Source: Arthrobacter sp. Leaf337 (GTDB taxonomy: Bacteria > Actinomycetota > Actinomycetes > Actinomycetales > Micrococcaceae). From it: 64,000 bases of DNA. Under the pieces are notes generated by a model that did not search any database, was not told the origin of the DNA, and was given only the letters and a program-made list of their open reading frames with translations. Shown here piece by piece: positions 27,513 to 35,560 of this stretch. Every line of letters begins with the position of its first letter. The stretch's first letter is position 1. Both the position numbers and the translations under genes were made by a program. The stretch covers positions 39,655 to 103,654 of the forward strand of contig NZ_LMPC01000008.1 of assembly GCF_001423745.1 (NCBI RefSeq). Reading direction: 5' to 3'.

Positions 27513-27947
27513 ATGGAATCGGCAGACATTACTTTCCGCACGCGCAAATGGGTGCGTCCTGAAGACCTCAATGCCAACGGCACGCTGTTCGGCGGGAGCC
27601 TGCTGAAGTGGATCGATGAGGAAGCGGCCATCTACGCCATCCTGCAGCTCGGCAACGGCCGGGCCGTCACCAAATACATTTCTGAAATCAACTTCGTCAG
27701 CTCAGCGGTCCAGGGGGACCTCATTGAGATGGGGCTGACTGCCACCCGGTTCGGCCGGACGTCCCTGACCATGCGCGCCGAGGTGCGGAACATGATCACC
27801 CGGCAGAGCATCCTCACCATCGAGGAAATCGTGTTCGTAAACCTCAACCAGCAAGGCAAGCCTGAACCGCACGGCTATACCGAGATCACCTACGACCGCG
27901 ACCGCATCCCCACGCACCACCTGACGGAGACCCTGGAGCAGGACTGA
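27513..27947 (+). CDS. Acyl-CoA thioesterase, hotdog fold (YciA/BACH type)
   Basis: This 144-residue protein would hydrolyse acyl-CoA in the cytoplasm. The hotdog signature NANGTLFGGSLLKWIDEEAA (about 19-38) contains the catalytic Asn and Asp of the YciA/BACH family. The central strands include VQGDLIEMGLTATRFGRTS. Length equals that of single-hotdog members, which assemble as hexamers. The start has no Shine-Dalgarno but sits behind a TAATCT -10 box. It is not clearly linked to its neighbours. Confidence 0.92.
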   Translation: MESADITFRTRKWVRPEDLNANGTLFGGSLLKWIDEEAAIYAILQLGNGRAVTKYISEINFVSSAVQGDLIEMGLTATRFGRTSLTMRAEVRNMITRQSILTIEEIVFVNLNQQGKPEPHGYTEITYDRDRIPTHHLTETLEQD

Positions 27948-28051
27948 CCCCGCCCCCATCCTGAGACGCCGGAAGTTCACCGCACGTTAAAGCCACGGGC
28001 GCACGCCGTTGGGGCGCTTGGACCAGACTCGAACGCCGGGGCCGGGTAGTT

Positions 28052-28064
28052 TATCGAATCGATA
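28052..28064. promoter_or_regulatory. Palindrome upstream of the ABC importer, candidate operator
   Basis: TATCGA and TCGATA form perfect 6-bp arms around a single A. The site lies 84 nt upstream of the likely substrate-binding protein start and 33 nt upstream of a TAGGCT hexamer (28098-28103) that could be the -10. No regulator gene is adjacent. Confidence 0.4.
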
Positions 28065-28147
28065 GCTATAAACGGCCTTAATCGGCATGAGCCGCTATAG
28101 GCTTGCCGGACAATGCTCCGGTTCCAGTTCAGAAATGGGTCTCAATC

Positions 28148-29227
28148 GTGCACAAACTTAAAACAATGGCTGCCGCCGCCGTCGCCGTCACCCTCCTGGC
28201 CGGCTGCGGTGCCGGCGCCGCAGCGCCCGAAGCAACGGGAAGTTCATCCGCCGCCGGGGCATCAGGCGAGACCCTGGTGGTGTACACCAACTCCAACGGA
28301 GAGGGCCGCGGAGACTGGCTGACAAAAAAGGCGGCGGACGCCGGCTTCAAGATTGAGATTGTGGGCGCAGGCGGCGCCGATGCCACCAATAAGTTGATCG
28401 CCGAGAAGAACAACCCCATTGCCGACGTGGCCTTCGGCCTCAACAACATGTATTTCGCCCAGGTGAAATCAGCCGGCGCCATCGAGGCCTATGAGCCTGC
28501 CTGGGCGGGCGAAGTCGACGCCTCGCTCGCCGACAGCGACGACGACAAGGCCTACTGGCCGCTGGTGAAGCAGGCCATCCTGCTCGGTTACAACTCGGAC
28601 AAGATCACCCCGGAGCAGGCACCGAAGGACTGGACTGACCTGTGGTCCAAGGACGAATTCAAGACTCGCTATGAGCGGGTCACGGGTCTGGGTACGGCCA
28701 CGGCGCAACTGGTGTTCGCCGGCATTCTTTCGCGCTACAAGGACGATTCCGGCGATTTGGGCATCTCGGATGAGGGCTGGAAGCAGGTGGAGCAGTATTT
28801 CAAGAACGGCAGCCCCGCCGTCGCGAAAACCGACCTCTTCGCCCGCATCGCGTCAGGGGATGTGGACATGGGGCAGATGCCCTCCTCGATCGTGGCGGAA
28901 CGGGAGAAGTCCTTCAAGGTCAACGTCGAAACCGTGGTGCCGTCCGTCGGCGTCCCCCTCGCGGTGGAGCAGGTCGCCCTGGTGAAGGGCACTGACAAGA
29001 AGGAGCAGGCACAGAAGTTCATCGACTGGTTCGGCAGCGCCGACGTACAGGGTGAGTGGGCGCAGCAGTTCAATTCAATGCCGGTGAACAAGAGTGCCGC
29101 CGCCAAGGCCAAGCCGGAGGTGGTCGAGTTCTTCGACGGGCTGAAGCAGCAGGACATCGACTGGAACTTCGTCCAGGAAAACATGGGGGCCTGGGTGGAG
29201 AAGATTGAGCTCGAATACATGACGTAG
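28148..29227 (+). CDS. ABC importer substrate-binding lipoprotein (Fe3+/phosphonate/thiamine class)
   Basis: A 359-residue extracytoplasmic receptor. From GTG 28148 the signal peptide is 19 residues and ends in lipobox LLAGC, a normal length; an upstream TTG (28103) would give an unusually long signal. The mature part starts TLVVYTNSNGEGRGDWL, the opening of type 2 periplasmic proteins such as FbpA, PhnS and ThiB. The next genes encode the cognate ATPase and a fused permease. The Fe-binding Tyr-Tyr pair of FbpA is not evident, so a phosphonate, thiamine or other small anion is as likely as iron. Confidence 0.85.
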   Translation: MHKLKTMAAAAVAVTLLAGCGAGAAAPEATGSSSAAGASGETLVVYTNSNGEGRGDWLTKKAADAGFKIEIVGAGGADATNKLIAEKNNPIADVAFGLNNMYFAQVKSAGAIEAYEPAWAGEVDASLADSDDDKAYWPLVKQAILLGYNSDKITPEQAPKDWTDLWSKDEFKTRYERVTGLGTATAQLVFAGILSRYKDDSGDLGISDEGWKQVEQYFKNGSPAVAKTDLFARIASGDVDMGQMPSSIVAEREKSFKVNVETVVPSVGVPLAVEQVALVKGTDKKEQAQKFIDWFGSADVQGEWAQQFNSMPVNKSAAAKAKPEVVEFFDGLKQQDIDWNFVQENMGAWVEKIELEYMT

Positions 29228-29272
29228 CCCCTGCCCAGCCCCGCTTCTGCAGTCCCACCAGACAGGTTCCCC

Positions 29273-30370
29273 ATGATCCGCTTGGACAACATCGAAGTTT
29301 CCTTCGGCGATTTCATTGCCATCCCGCACCTGGACCTCCACGTCCAACCCGGTGAATTCTTCACGCTGTTGGGCCCGTCGGGCTGCGGCAAAACGACGGC
29401 GCTTCGGACGTTGGCCGGATTCATAGAACCCTCCTCGGGAACCGTCCACGTGGACGGGAAAAACGTCACGCGCCTCCCCAGCGACAAGCGCCAGGTGGGG
29501 ATGGTGTTCCAGAACTACGCCTTGTTCCCCAGCATGAGCGTCCGGGACAACATCGCCTTCGGCCTGCGCGTCCGGAAAGAGAAGTCCGCCGAGAGCGACC
29601 GCCTGGTGCGCGATATTGCGCGCCGGGTGGAGCTCAGCGACGAACAGCTGGACAAGAACGTGGCAGAGCTTTCCGGCGGCCAGCAGCAGCGGGTGGCAGT
29701 TGCCCGAGCGCTGGTGCTGCGCCCCAAGATCCTGCTGCTCGACGAGCCGCTGTCCAATCTGGATGCCAAGCTCCGGCACCAGCTCCGGCAGCAGCTCAAG
29801 GACCTGCAGTCCGAGTTCGGAATCACCACTGTCTACGTGACCCACGACCAGGACGAGGCCCTGGCCATGAGCGACCGCGTCGCCGTCTTCAACAAGGGCG
29901 TCGTGGAGCAGGTGGGCACTCCCCAGGACATCTACGACAGGGCAGCCACGGAATTCGTGTGCAACTTCATTGGCGACAGTTCCCCCCTGACCGCGGAGTT
30001 CGTAGCTGAAATGAACCGGCTCGCGGGTGCAGGTCTCAGTGTGACAGCCAACTCCTACCTGCGGGTGGAAAAGGCGTCACTGACCCGCCCCGCAGACGGC
30101 GGCACAGCCGTCGGGCTCACCGGAACCGTGGTGTCCCGGACCTATCACGGCCTCCACAGCCGCTATGTAGTCCGGAGCCATGGCGCCGACATCCGGCTGC
30201 TGGTCAAGGAGGACGGCGGCGTGCATCCCGAGGCGGGTTCGGAGACGACCGTCTATGTCCAGCCGGGTCATGTGCTGCAGTACCACCCAGACACCGGTGC
30301 CGCACTGCAGGATGCCGCACCGGCCGGGCAGGATCAGCCCGGCCGGGATCAGGCGGCGGCCCTCCGATGA
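29273..30370 (+). CDS. ABC importer ATPase (PotA/FbpC/PhnT-like)
   Basis: This 365-residue ATPase carries Walker A GPSGCGKTT (about 35-43), Q-loop MVFQNYALFP, signature LSGGQQQRV (about 137-145), Walker B ILLLDEPLSNLD and switch His in YVTHDQDEALA. The C-terminal 120 residues form a TOBE-type domain, as in ATPases for iron, phosphonate, spermidine and sulfate uptake. It would drive the permease encoded next, whose ATG overlaps this stop (ATGA). The last 25 residues are Gln/Ala/Pro-rich and probably unstructured. Confidence 0.92.
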   Translation: MIRLDNIEVSFGDFIAIPHLDLHVQPGEFFTLLGPSGCGKTTALRTLAGFIEPSSGTVHVDGKNVTRLPSDKRQVGMVFQNYALFPSMSVRDNIAFGLRVRKEKSAESDRLVRDIARRVELSDEQLDKNVAELSGGQQQRVAVARALVLRPKILLLDEPLSNLDAKLRHQLRQQLKDLQSEFGITTVYVTHDQDEALAMSDRVAVFNKGVVEQVGTPQDIYDRAATEFVCNFIGDSSPLTAEFVAEMNRLAGAGLSVTANSYLRVEKASLTRPADGGTAVGLTGTVVSRTYHGLHSRYVVRSHGADIRLLVKEDGGVHPEAGSETTVYVQPGHVLQYHPDTGAALQDAAPAGQDQPGRDQAAALR

Positions 30371-32208
30371 GCAGCACCCCCGCCAGGACCATGCTCCGTT
30401 CACCGTTCATCATCATCGTGGGAACGGTCCTGACGTGGTTCATCGCAGCCTTCCTCGTCTGGCCCAACGCGAACGTGCTGATCGAAACCTTCTTCCCCGG
30501 CGGGACCTTTTCGGGCCGGGCGGCGGAGAAACTCCTATCGTCCCAGCGGGCCATGAAATCCTTGGGCAACAGCTTCCTGCTGGCCGTGGCACTTTCCATC
30601 ACCGTGAACGTTGTGGGCATCTTCATCGTCCTCGTGACCCATTACTTCAGGATCCGCGGTTCCCGGATCCTGTTCCTGGGCTACGCCACGACCTTCATCT
30701 ACGGCGGCATCGTGCTGGCGGCGGGCTACAAGTTCATTTATGGCGACAAGGGAATCGTCACCGCCTTCCTGCTGAACATCTTTCCCGGCATGGAGCCCGA
30801 CTGGTTTTCGGGATTCTTCGCCGTGCTGGCGGTCATGACCTTCGCCACGACCACCAACCACATGCTCTTCGTCGCCAACGCCCTCAAAGGCGTCGATTAC
30901 CAGACCATCGAAGCGGCCAGGAACCTTGGCGCTTCCACCTGGACCATCCTTCGGCGCATTGTGCTGCCCATGCTGAAGCCCACGCTCTTTGCCGTCACCA
31001 TCTTGTCTTTCCTCACCGGCCTGGGAGCACTCAGCGCGCCGCAGGTCCTCGGCGGACGCGACTTCCAGACGATCACGCCTATGATCCTTACTTTCACGAA
31101 TAGCCCCACATCACGGGATCTGGCGGCCCTGCTAGCCGTCATCCTGGGCGTAGCGACCATGCTGATGCTCGCTGTGATGTCCCGCCTGGAGAAGGGCGGG
31201 ACCTACTTTTCGGTGTCCAAGGTTTCCTCCGCTCTGCAGAAGCAGAGGATCACCAATCCTGCAGCCAACATTGCCGTGCACGCAGCCGCTTACCTGCTGT
31301 TCGCGGTCTACACCCTCCCGGTAGTGCTGATTGTGCTGTTTTCCTTCGCGGACGGCGCCGCCATCCAAACCGGCCAGCTCTCGCCGGGCAGCCTTACGAT
31401 CGACAACTACGTGCGCGTACTGACACAGCCCGCGGGCTTGCGGCCTTTCATTGTCAGCGTTATCTACAGCGCCCTGGCGGCGGCCATCGCTGTGGGCGGC
31501 CTGCTCTTTGTGGCGCGGATCCTTCAGAAACACAAAAACTGGGTGACTGGCCTCTTCGAGTACCTGCTGCACATCCCCTGGATCCTGCCGTCGGCTTTGC
31601 TCGCACTGGGATTGATCATCAGCTACGACCACCCGAACCCTCTGGTCGGCGGCGCCGTACTTACCGGAACCACAGTCATCCTCCTGATCGCGTTTGTCAC
31701 GGTCAAGATTCCCTTCACGCTCAGGATGCTCAAGGCCTCGTTTGCGTCAATTAATTCTTCTCTGGAAGAGGCGGCAACGATCATGGGGGCGAAGACGATC
31801 TATGTGTTCCGCCGCATCCTGCTGCCTCTGGTCCTGCCCGCTGCGGCGGCCATTGCTGCCCTCAACTTCAACAGCATGCTGGACGACTACGACACCGCCA
31901 TCTTCCTGGCCCACCCGCTGGTCCAGCCCCTGGGCCTCGTGATCAAAGCCAACACGGACGGCGCAGAAGGCGTCGACGGCGTTTCCAACACCTTTGTTTA
32001 CACAGTGCTGCTGATGGTCATCACCGGGCTGACCATGTACCTGGTGTACGGGCGGTCCGGCAGCCGGCCTGGCGGACGCCACGGCTCCAAGCGCGGCAAG
32101 CGCGGCACACCAGATGCTGATGCTGGCACTGCGGTGCCCGTCGGTTCACCGGCGACGGAGGCAGCGGGCGCCAAGGTGTCGACGGCGAGCGGCGGGCTTA
32201 CCGGCTGA
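30367..32208 (+). CDS. ABC importer permease, two fused membrane domains
   Basis: At 613 residues this is twice the length of a single permease and has two BPD_transp-1 domains in tandem with about twelve helices. Both EAA loops are visible: EAARNLGASTWTILRRIVLP (about 180-199) and EAATIMGAKTIYVFRRILLP (about 468-487), each a docking site for one ATPase. The fused layout is typical of FbpB/AfuB and PhnU/V-like systems. A positively charged Gly/Lys/Arg tail ends the protein. Its 3' end overlaps the convergent monooxygenase gene by 11 nt. Confidence 0.92.
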   Translation: MSSTPARTMLRSPFIIIVGTVLTWFIAAFLVWPNANVLIETFFPGGTFSGRAAEKLLSSQRAMKSLGNSFLLAVALSITVNVVGIFIVLVTHYFRIRGSRILFLGYATTFIYGGIVLAAGYKFIYGDKGIVTAFLLNIFPGMEPDWFSGFFAVLAVMTFATTTNHMLFVANALKGVDYQTIEAARNLGASTWTILRRIVLPMLKPTLFAVTILSFLTGLGALSAPQVLGGRDFQTITPMILTFTNSPTSRDLAALLAVILGVATMLMLAVMSRLEKGGTYFSVSKVSSALQKQRITNPAANIAVHAAAYLLFAVYTLPVVLIVLFSFADGAAIQTGQLSPGSLTIDNYVRVLTQPAGLRPFIVSVIYSALAAAIAVGGLLFVARILQKHKNWVTGLFEYLLHIPWILPSALLALGLIISYDHPNPLVGGAVLTGTTVILLIAFVTVKIPFTLRMLKASFASINSSLEEAATIMGAKTIYVFRRILLPLVLPAAAAIAALNFNSMLDDYDTAIFLAHPLVQPLGLVIKANTDGAEGVDGVSNTFVYTVLLMVITGLTMYLVYGRSGSRPGGRHGSKRGKRGTPDADAGTAVPVGSPATEAAGAKVSTASGGLTG

Positions 32209-33223
32209 GCCGCCCGGCCACGCTGAGAATCCTGTCCCTGAGCGGCTGGGCGGATTCGGCGAGGACGAGCCGGGTCATTGCCGACGACGCCACCCGCAAG
32301 GCCTGGCTGCGCAACACGCGCCGTTTGTTGTACGTCTTGAGCGCCTCCGGAAGCGGCCGGGAGTTGAGCAGTTCCGCGAGTGTGACGGAGTCAATCAGGG
32401 CCTCGCAGGCCCCACGCCCGAGATTGGGCGTCATGCCGTGGGCGGCATCTCCCACCAACACGGAGCCGCCCCGCACGTAGCTGCGCAGGGCCGGCACGGT
32501 CCAGATCCGCTGGGCGAGGGTCCCCTCCGGTGTTGCCCCCGCCAGGACACTGACGATTCCGGCCGCTTTTCCGGAAAACCGACGGCGGGTGTGGTCCAGC
32601 GCCGCTTCGACGTCGATGCCGCCCGGCCCCAGGTCTGACCGGTAGGAGGCGTACCAATACGTCCGCTGCCGGGAGGCCGGCGCGATGCCGAACAATTCGC
32701 CGCGGCCCCAGTATTCGCCGCCACTGTCGGCGGGCACAGGTTCGTGGATGACGCCGCGCAGCGCGAGGTAGGGGCTGAGCCGCTCCCGGGACCGCGGACC
32801 CCAGCGTGCCCTGCGGACCACGCTATGCACGCCGTCGGCCCCGACCAGCACGCCGCCGTCGGGGAGCGAGGCCACCGCCCCAAACACGCGGGTTACCGAA
32901 TCCGGCACGGCGGCGTCCAGGTGCCGAAGCAGGTCCGCCCGTGAAACGCCGATGACACCGGCTACCTCGGCTCGAAGCCAGGCTGTCCCGGCAGCATCCC
33001 GCAGGGCCATGCCTTCGAAGGCGGAGCCTGCCGCCCGGATTTCCGGCAGGATCCCGACGGAGTCGAGGGCGTGCTGGGCCTGGGGCCACATAGCCAGGGA
33101 CGTTTCCACTGCCGGCACGGCGTTCCGCTGCTCGTGAACGGTTACGTCGAAGCGATCCGGGTCAAGCGTCGCCGCTAGTGCCAGCCCGGCAATGCCCCCG
33201 CCGACGATGGTGATGGCGTACAT
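32198..33223 (-). CDS. FAD-dependent monooxygenase (PHBH fold)
   Basis: The 341-residue flavoprotein has the Rossmann motif VGGGIAGLALAATL (about 6-19). A central LVGADGVHSVVR (DG motif) and the second FAD motif VGDAAHGMTPNLGRGACEALID (about 256-277) confirm class A flavin monooxygenase family membership. The substrate is unknown; it is shorter than PobA and lacks its specific residues. ATG 33223 sits 6 nt after a TAGACT -10 box with no Shine-Dalgarno. It shares its orientation with pobA upstream, separated by the 13-bp tandem repeat. Confidence 0.88.
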   Translation of the reverse strand: MYAITIVGGGIAGLALAATLDPDRFDVTVHEQRNAVPAVETSLAMWPQAQHALDSVGILPEIRAAGSAFEGMALRDAAGTAWLRAEVAGVIGVSRADLLRHLDAAVPDSVTRVFGAVASLPDGGVLVGADGVHSVVRRARWGPRSRERLSPYLALRGVIHEPVPADSGGEYWGRGELFGIAPASRQRTYWYASYRSDLGPGGIDVEAALDHTRRRFSGKAAGIVSVLAGATPEGTLAQRIWTVPALRSYVRGGSVLVGDAAHGMTPNLGRGACEALIDSVTLAELLNSRPLPEALKTYNKRRVLRSQALRVASSAMTRLVLAESAQPLRDRILSVAGRLSR

Positions 33224-33229
33224 GCACCG

Positions 33230-33235
33230 AGTCTA
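33230..33235 (-). promoter_or_regulatory. -10 box placed for leaderless start of the FAD monooxygenase
   Basis: On the minus strand TAGACT is followed by 6 nt (CGGTGC) and ATG 33223. The tandem repeat lies immediately upstream, so any -35 contact would fall in repeat DNA. Confidence 0.5.
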
Positions 33236-33240
33236 CGGCG

Positions 33241-33344
33241 GACCCGTCAGGCGGACCCGTCAGGCGGACCCGTCAGGCGGACCCGTCAGGCGGACCCGTC
33301 AGGCGGCCCCGTCAGGCGGACCCGTCAGGCGGCCCCGTCAGGCA
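33241..33344. repeat. Tandem repeat, 13-bp unit x 8
   Basis: Eight head-to-tail copies of GACCCGTCAGGCG cover 104 nt. Copies 1-5 and 7 are identical; copies 6 and 8 have A-to-C at position 2, and copy 8 ends in A. The array begins 5 nt upstream of the -10 box of the monooxygenase and ends over the pobA stop codon (33338-33340), so the repeat seems to have grown from the pobA 3' end. Each unit contains TGA on the minus strand, and since 13 is not a multiple of 3 all frames are closed. Confidence 0.95.
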
Positions 33345-34525
33345 GACGGCCAGCCGGTGTAGGCCTCGGCCAGGTACGCCCTGCCATGGCGGGATGAGAC
33401 CACCGAGTTGAGTTCGCCGAGCTGGCGTGCGCGGGAAAAGTCATCGGCATCCACCGGCGTGTGGAGCATGGAGGTCATCCAGTAGGAGAACTGCTGGGCC
33501 TTCCAGACGCGCTCCAGGGCGCGGTCGCTGTAGGCGTCCAGCAGTGCCGTGGAACCGCCCTTGTAGTAGCTTTCCAGGCCTTCGAAGAGGACCTTGACGT
33601 CGTGGATGGCAAGGTTGAGCCCCTTGGCCCCGGTGGGGGGCACGGTGTGGGCGGCGTCGCCGGCCAGGAAGAGCTTGCCGTGGCGCATGGGGGCGTGGAC
33701 GAAGCTGCGGAACTTGAGCACCATCTTGTCGATGACCGGGCCTTCCTTGAGCTCGAATCCGTTGCCGTTGACCCGGCTGCGGAAGGCGTCCCAGATGCGG
33801 TCCTCGCTCCAATTGTTGACGTCCTCGTTGGGATCGCACTGGAAGTACATCCGCTGGACGGTCTCGGTCCGCTGGCTGATCAGGGCGAAGCCGTTGTCCG
33901 AGTTGGCGTAGATGAGCTCATCGGAGCTGCGGGGAGCCTCGGCCAGGATGCCGAACCAGGCGAAGGGGTATTCGTGGAAGTACCACTTGCGGTCCGCCTC
34001 GGGGATCTGGAAGCGGCAGTGGCTGCGCGAACCGTCCGCGCCGGTAATGAAATCAGCCTGCAGCTCGTATTCCACGCCGTCAGCGTCCGTGAACCAGACC
34101 TTCGGCGATCCCTCGATGTCGTGGATGGTGGTGTCGGTGACGCTGTAGCGGACGTCCCCGCCGTCGGCCTCGCGGCGTGCGGCCAGGTCCATGAACACGT
34201 CGGTCTGCGGGTACAGCCACACCGACTCCCCCACCAGGTCCTTGAAGTCGATCCGGTGGCTTTCGCCGTTGAAGCGCAGCTCAATCCCGTCGTGCCGGTC
34301 GCCGTCCCGCAGCACCCGGTCCGAGACGCCGCTGTCCACCAGCATGTTCACGGTGCCATGCTCCAGGATGCCTGCGCGGACCGTCTCCTGGATTTCCTGC
34401 CGGCTGCGGATTTCGATGACGGTGGATTCGATGCCGGACTTGGCGAGCAGATGGGAGAGCATCAGTCCTGCCGGGCCGGCGCCCAGGATGGCCACTTGGG
34501 TGGTGATGACTTTTCGGGCTGCCAT
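33338..34525 (-). CDS. pobA: 4-hydroxybenzoate 3-monooxygenase
   Basis: This 395-residue FAD enzyme hydroxylates 4-hydroxybenzoate to protocatechuate using NAD(P)H and O2. The N-terminal AILGAGPAGLMLSHLL (about 13-28), ITGADGSRSHCR (about 160-171) and AGDAAHTVPPTGAKGLNLA (about 287-305) motifs align with PobA at the family's usual length (about 390). GAGG precedes ATG 34525. It lies downstream of the IclR gene and opposite the pcaK-type transporter, forming an uptake/hydroxylation module whose product enters the beta-ketoadipate pathway. A palindrome at 34623-34645 probably governs it. The stop codon lies in a 13-bp tandem repeat. Confidence 0.96.
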   Translation of the reverse strand: MAARKVITTQVAILGAGPAGLMLSHLLAKSGIESTVIEIRSRQEIQETVRAGILEHGTVNMLVDSGVSDRVLRDGDRHDGIELRFNGESHRIDFKDLVGESVWLYPQTDVFMDLAARREADGGDVRYSVTDTTIHDIEGSPKVWFTDADGVEYELQADFITGADGSRSHCRFQIPEADRKWYFHEYPFAWFGILAEAPRSSDELIYANSDNGFALISQRTETVQRMYFQCDPNEDVNNWSEDRIWDAFRSRVNGNGFELKEGPVIDKMVLKFRSFVHAPMRHGKLFLAGDAAHTVPPTGAKGLNLAIHDVKVLFEGLESYYKGGSTALLDAYSDRALERVWKAQQFSYWMTSMLHTPVDADDFSRARQLGELNSVVSSRHGRAYLAEAYTGWPSA

Positions 34526-34622
34526 GGTGTTTCCTCGCTTCGTTGCGGGGCCCGGCGGGGGTTCCGGGACCTGTTGGATCGTCTGGCTACAGTGTGCTCC
34601 CGGCCCAGTGATCCGCGTTACA

Positions 34623-34645
34623 AGGATTCCGTTGAATGGAATCCT
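34623..34645. promoter_or_regulatory. Palindromic operator upstream of pobA
   Basis: 8-bp arms AGGATTCC and GGAATCCT flank a 7-nt centre GTTGAAT, 98 nt upstream of pobA. The core CCGTTGAATGG (34629-34639) matches CCATTGAATGG at 35435-35445 beside the IclR/pcaK start sites at 10 of 11 positions. This suggests one regulator, probably the adjacent IclR protein, acts at both. Confidence 0.55.
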
Positions 34646-34656
34646 GCGGGGCCCAT

Positions 34657-35424
34657 CTAGTCCCGCCCCTCCGGAAGGCTTTGCGATTCAGCGAGGCGCC
34701 GCCCTATTCCGCGGGCGGCGGTCTGCAGCGCCGGCACCAGCGCCTGTAGGCGCACCTCGCGCAACGGAACCACGACGCCGATCGCGGCCACCGTCCGCTT
34801 CTTGCGGTTCATGACCGGGACGGCAATTCCCCAGGTGTCCGGATCCACCACGCCGGCCAGCTGGGCGTACCCCTGGTGTGCGGCCTCCCCCAGCTGGATG
34901 CGGAGCTCTTCCACCGTCAGCCTGCCGGCCGGATCCGTGAAGCCCGCCAGGTATTCCGCCTGGACCGCGCGGGGCTGGTTGGCCATCAGCACCAGTCCGG
35001 CGGAGGACACATGCACCGGCATCCGGCCGGCCACCTGTGCCCGGTTGGCCACCGAGCCTCGCCGCGACAGACGCTCCACAAAGAGGGCCTCCCAGCCGTC
35101 CAGCACGGCGAGGTTCACGTTCTGGTTGAGCACCTGCTGGATGTCCTCCATGAACGGCATGGCAGCCCGGCGCAGTTCCAGTGTGGGCGAATTGCGGTTC
35201 ACCAGTTCCCACAGCCGCAGCCCGAGCTGTACCGAGCCGCCGGACCCTACATCCAGGAGCCCGTGTCCCGCCAGCTGCCGCACCAGCCTGTGAGCCGTGG
35301 TGAGCGGAAGCCCGGCCCGGGCCGCGAGTTCGGAAAGCGGCAGGACGTTGACACCGTCCGGAAAGGCGGCGATGACGCGGACCACGCGGTCCACCACTGA
35401 GTCCCCGGAGCCCGAGTTGGCCAC
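34657..35424 (-). CDS. IclR-family regulator, probable pob/pca regulator
   Basis: The 255-residue protein has an N-terminal winged helix (LSELAARAGLPLTTAHRLVR, about 25-44) and a C-terminal IclR effector domain (about 80-250), the normal size for this family. GTG 35424 is chosen because AGGGGA lies 3 nt upstream and homology to IclR begins there; the frame is open much further upstream but overlaps the transporter region. Divergence from pcaK and location just upstream of pobA point to a regulator of 4-hydroxybenzoate use, as PobR/PcaR of this family are. Activator or repressor action cannot be decided. Confidence 0.88.
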   Translation of the reverse strand: MANSGSGDSVVDRVVRVIAAFPDGVNVLPLSELAARAGLPLTTAHRLVRQLAGHGLLDVGSGGSVQLGLRLWELVNRNSPTLELRRAAMPFMEDIQQVLNQNVNLAVLDGWEALFVERLSRRGSVANRAQVAGRMPVHVSSAGLVLMANQPRAVQAEYLAGFTDPAGRLTVEELRIQLGEAAHQGYAQLAGVVDPDTWGIAVPVMNRKKRTVAAIGVVVPLREVRLQALVPALQTAARGIGRRLAESQSLPEGRD

Positions 35425-35434
35425 ATTTCCCCTT

Positions 35435-35445
35435 CCATTGAATGG
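35435..35445. promoter_or_regulatory. Operator-like palindrome between the IclR and pcaK genes
   Basis: CCATTGAATGG is an 11-bp palindrome (CCATT/AATGG around G) lying 11 nt upstream of the IclR GTG start. It nearly repeats the core of the pobA-upstream palindrome. Confidence 0.45.
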
Positions 35446-35560
35446 TTTGAAGTGTCCCACACAACAGGGGCCAGTGGTACAAATCTCAGGAGAGGGAACC
35501 TTCGGTCCCGGCCGGTGCCACGGAGAAACCAACCGGCAAGAAATCAACTCTGAGGTAGCA

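Noticed and set aside
33241..33344. Tandem array considered as a CRISPR array
   Set aside because: Units are contiguous 13-mers with no unique spacers, and no cas gene is present.
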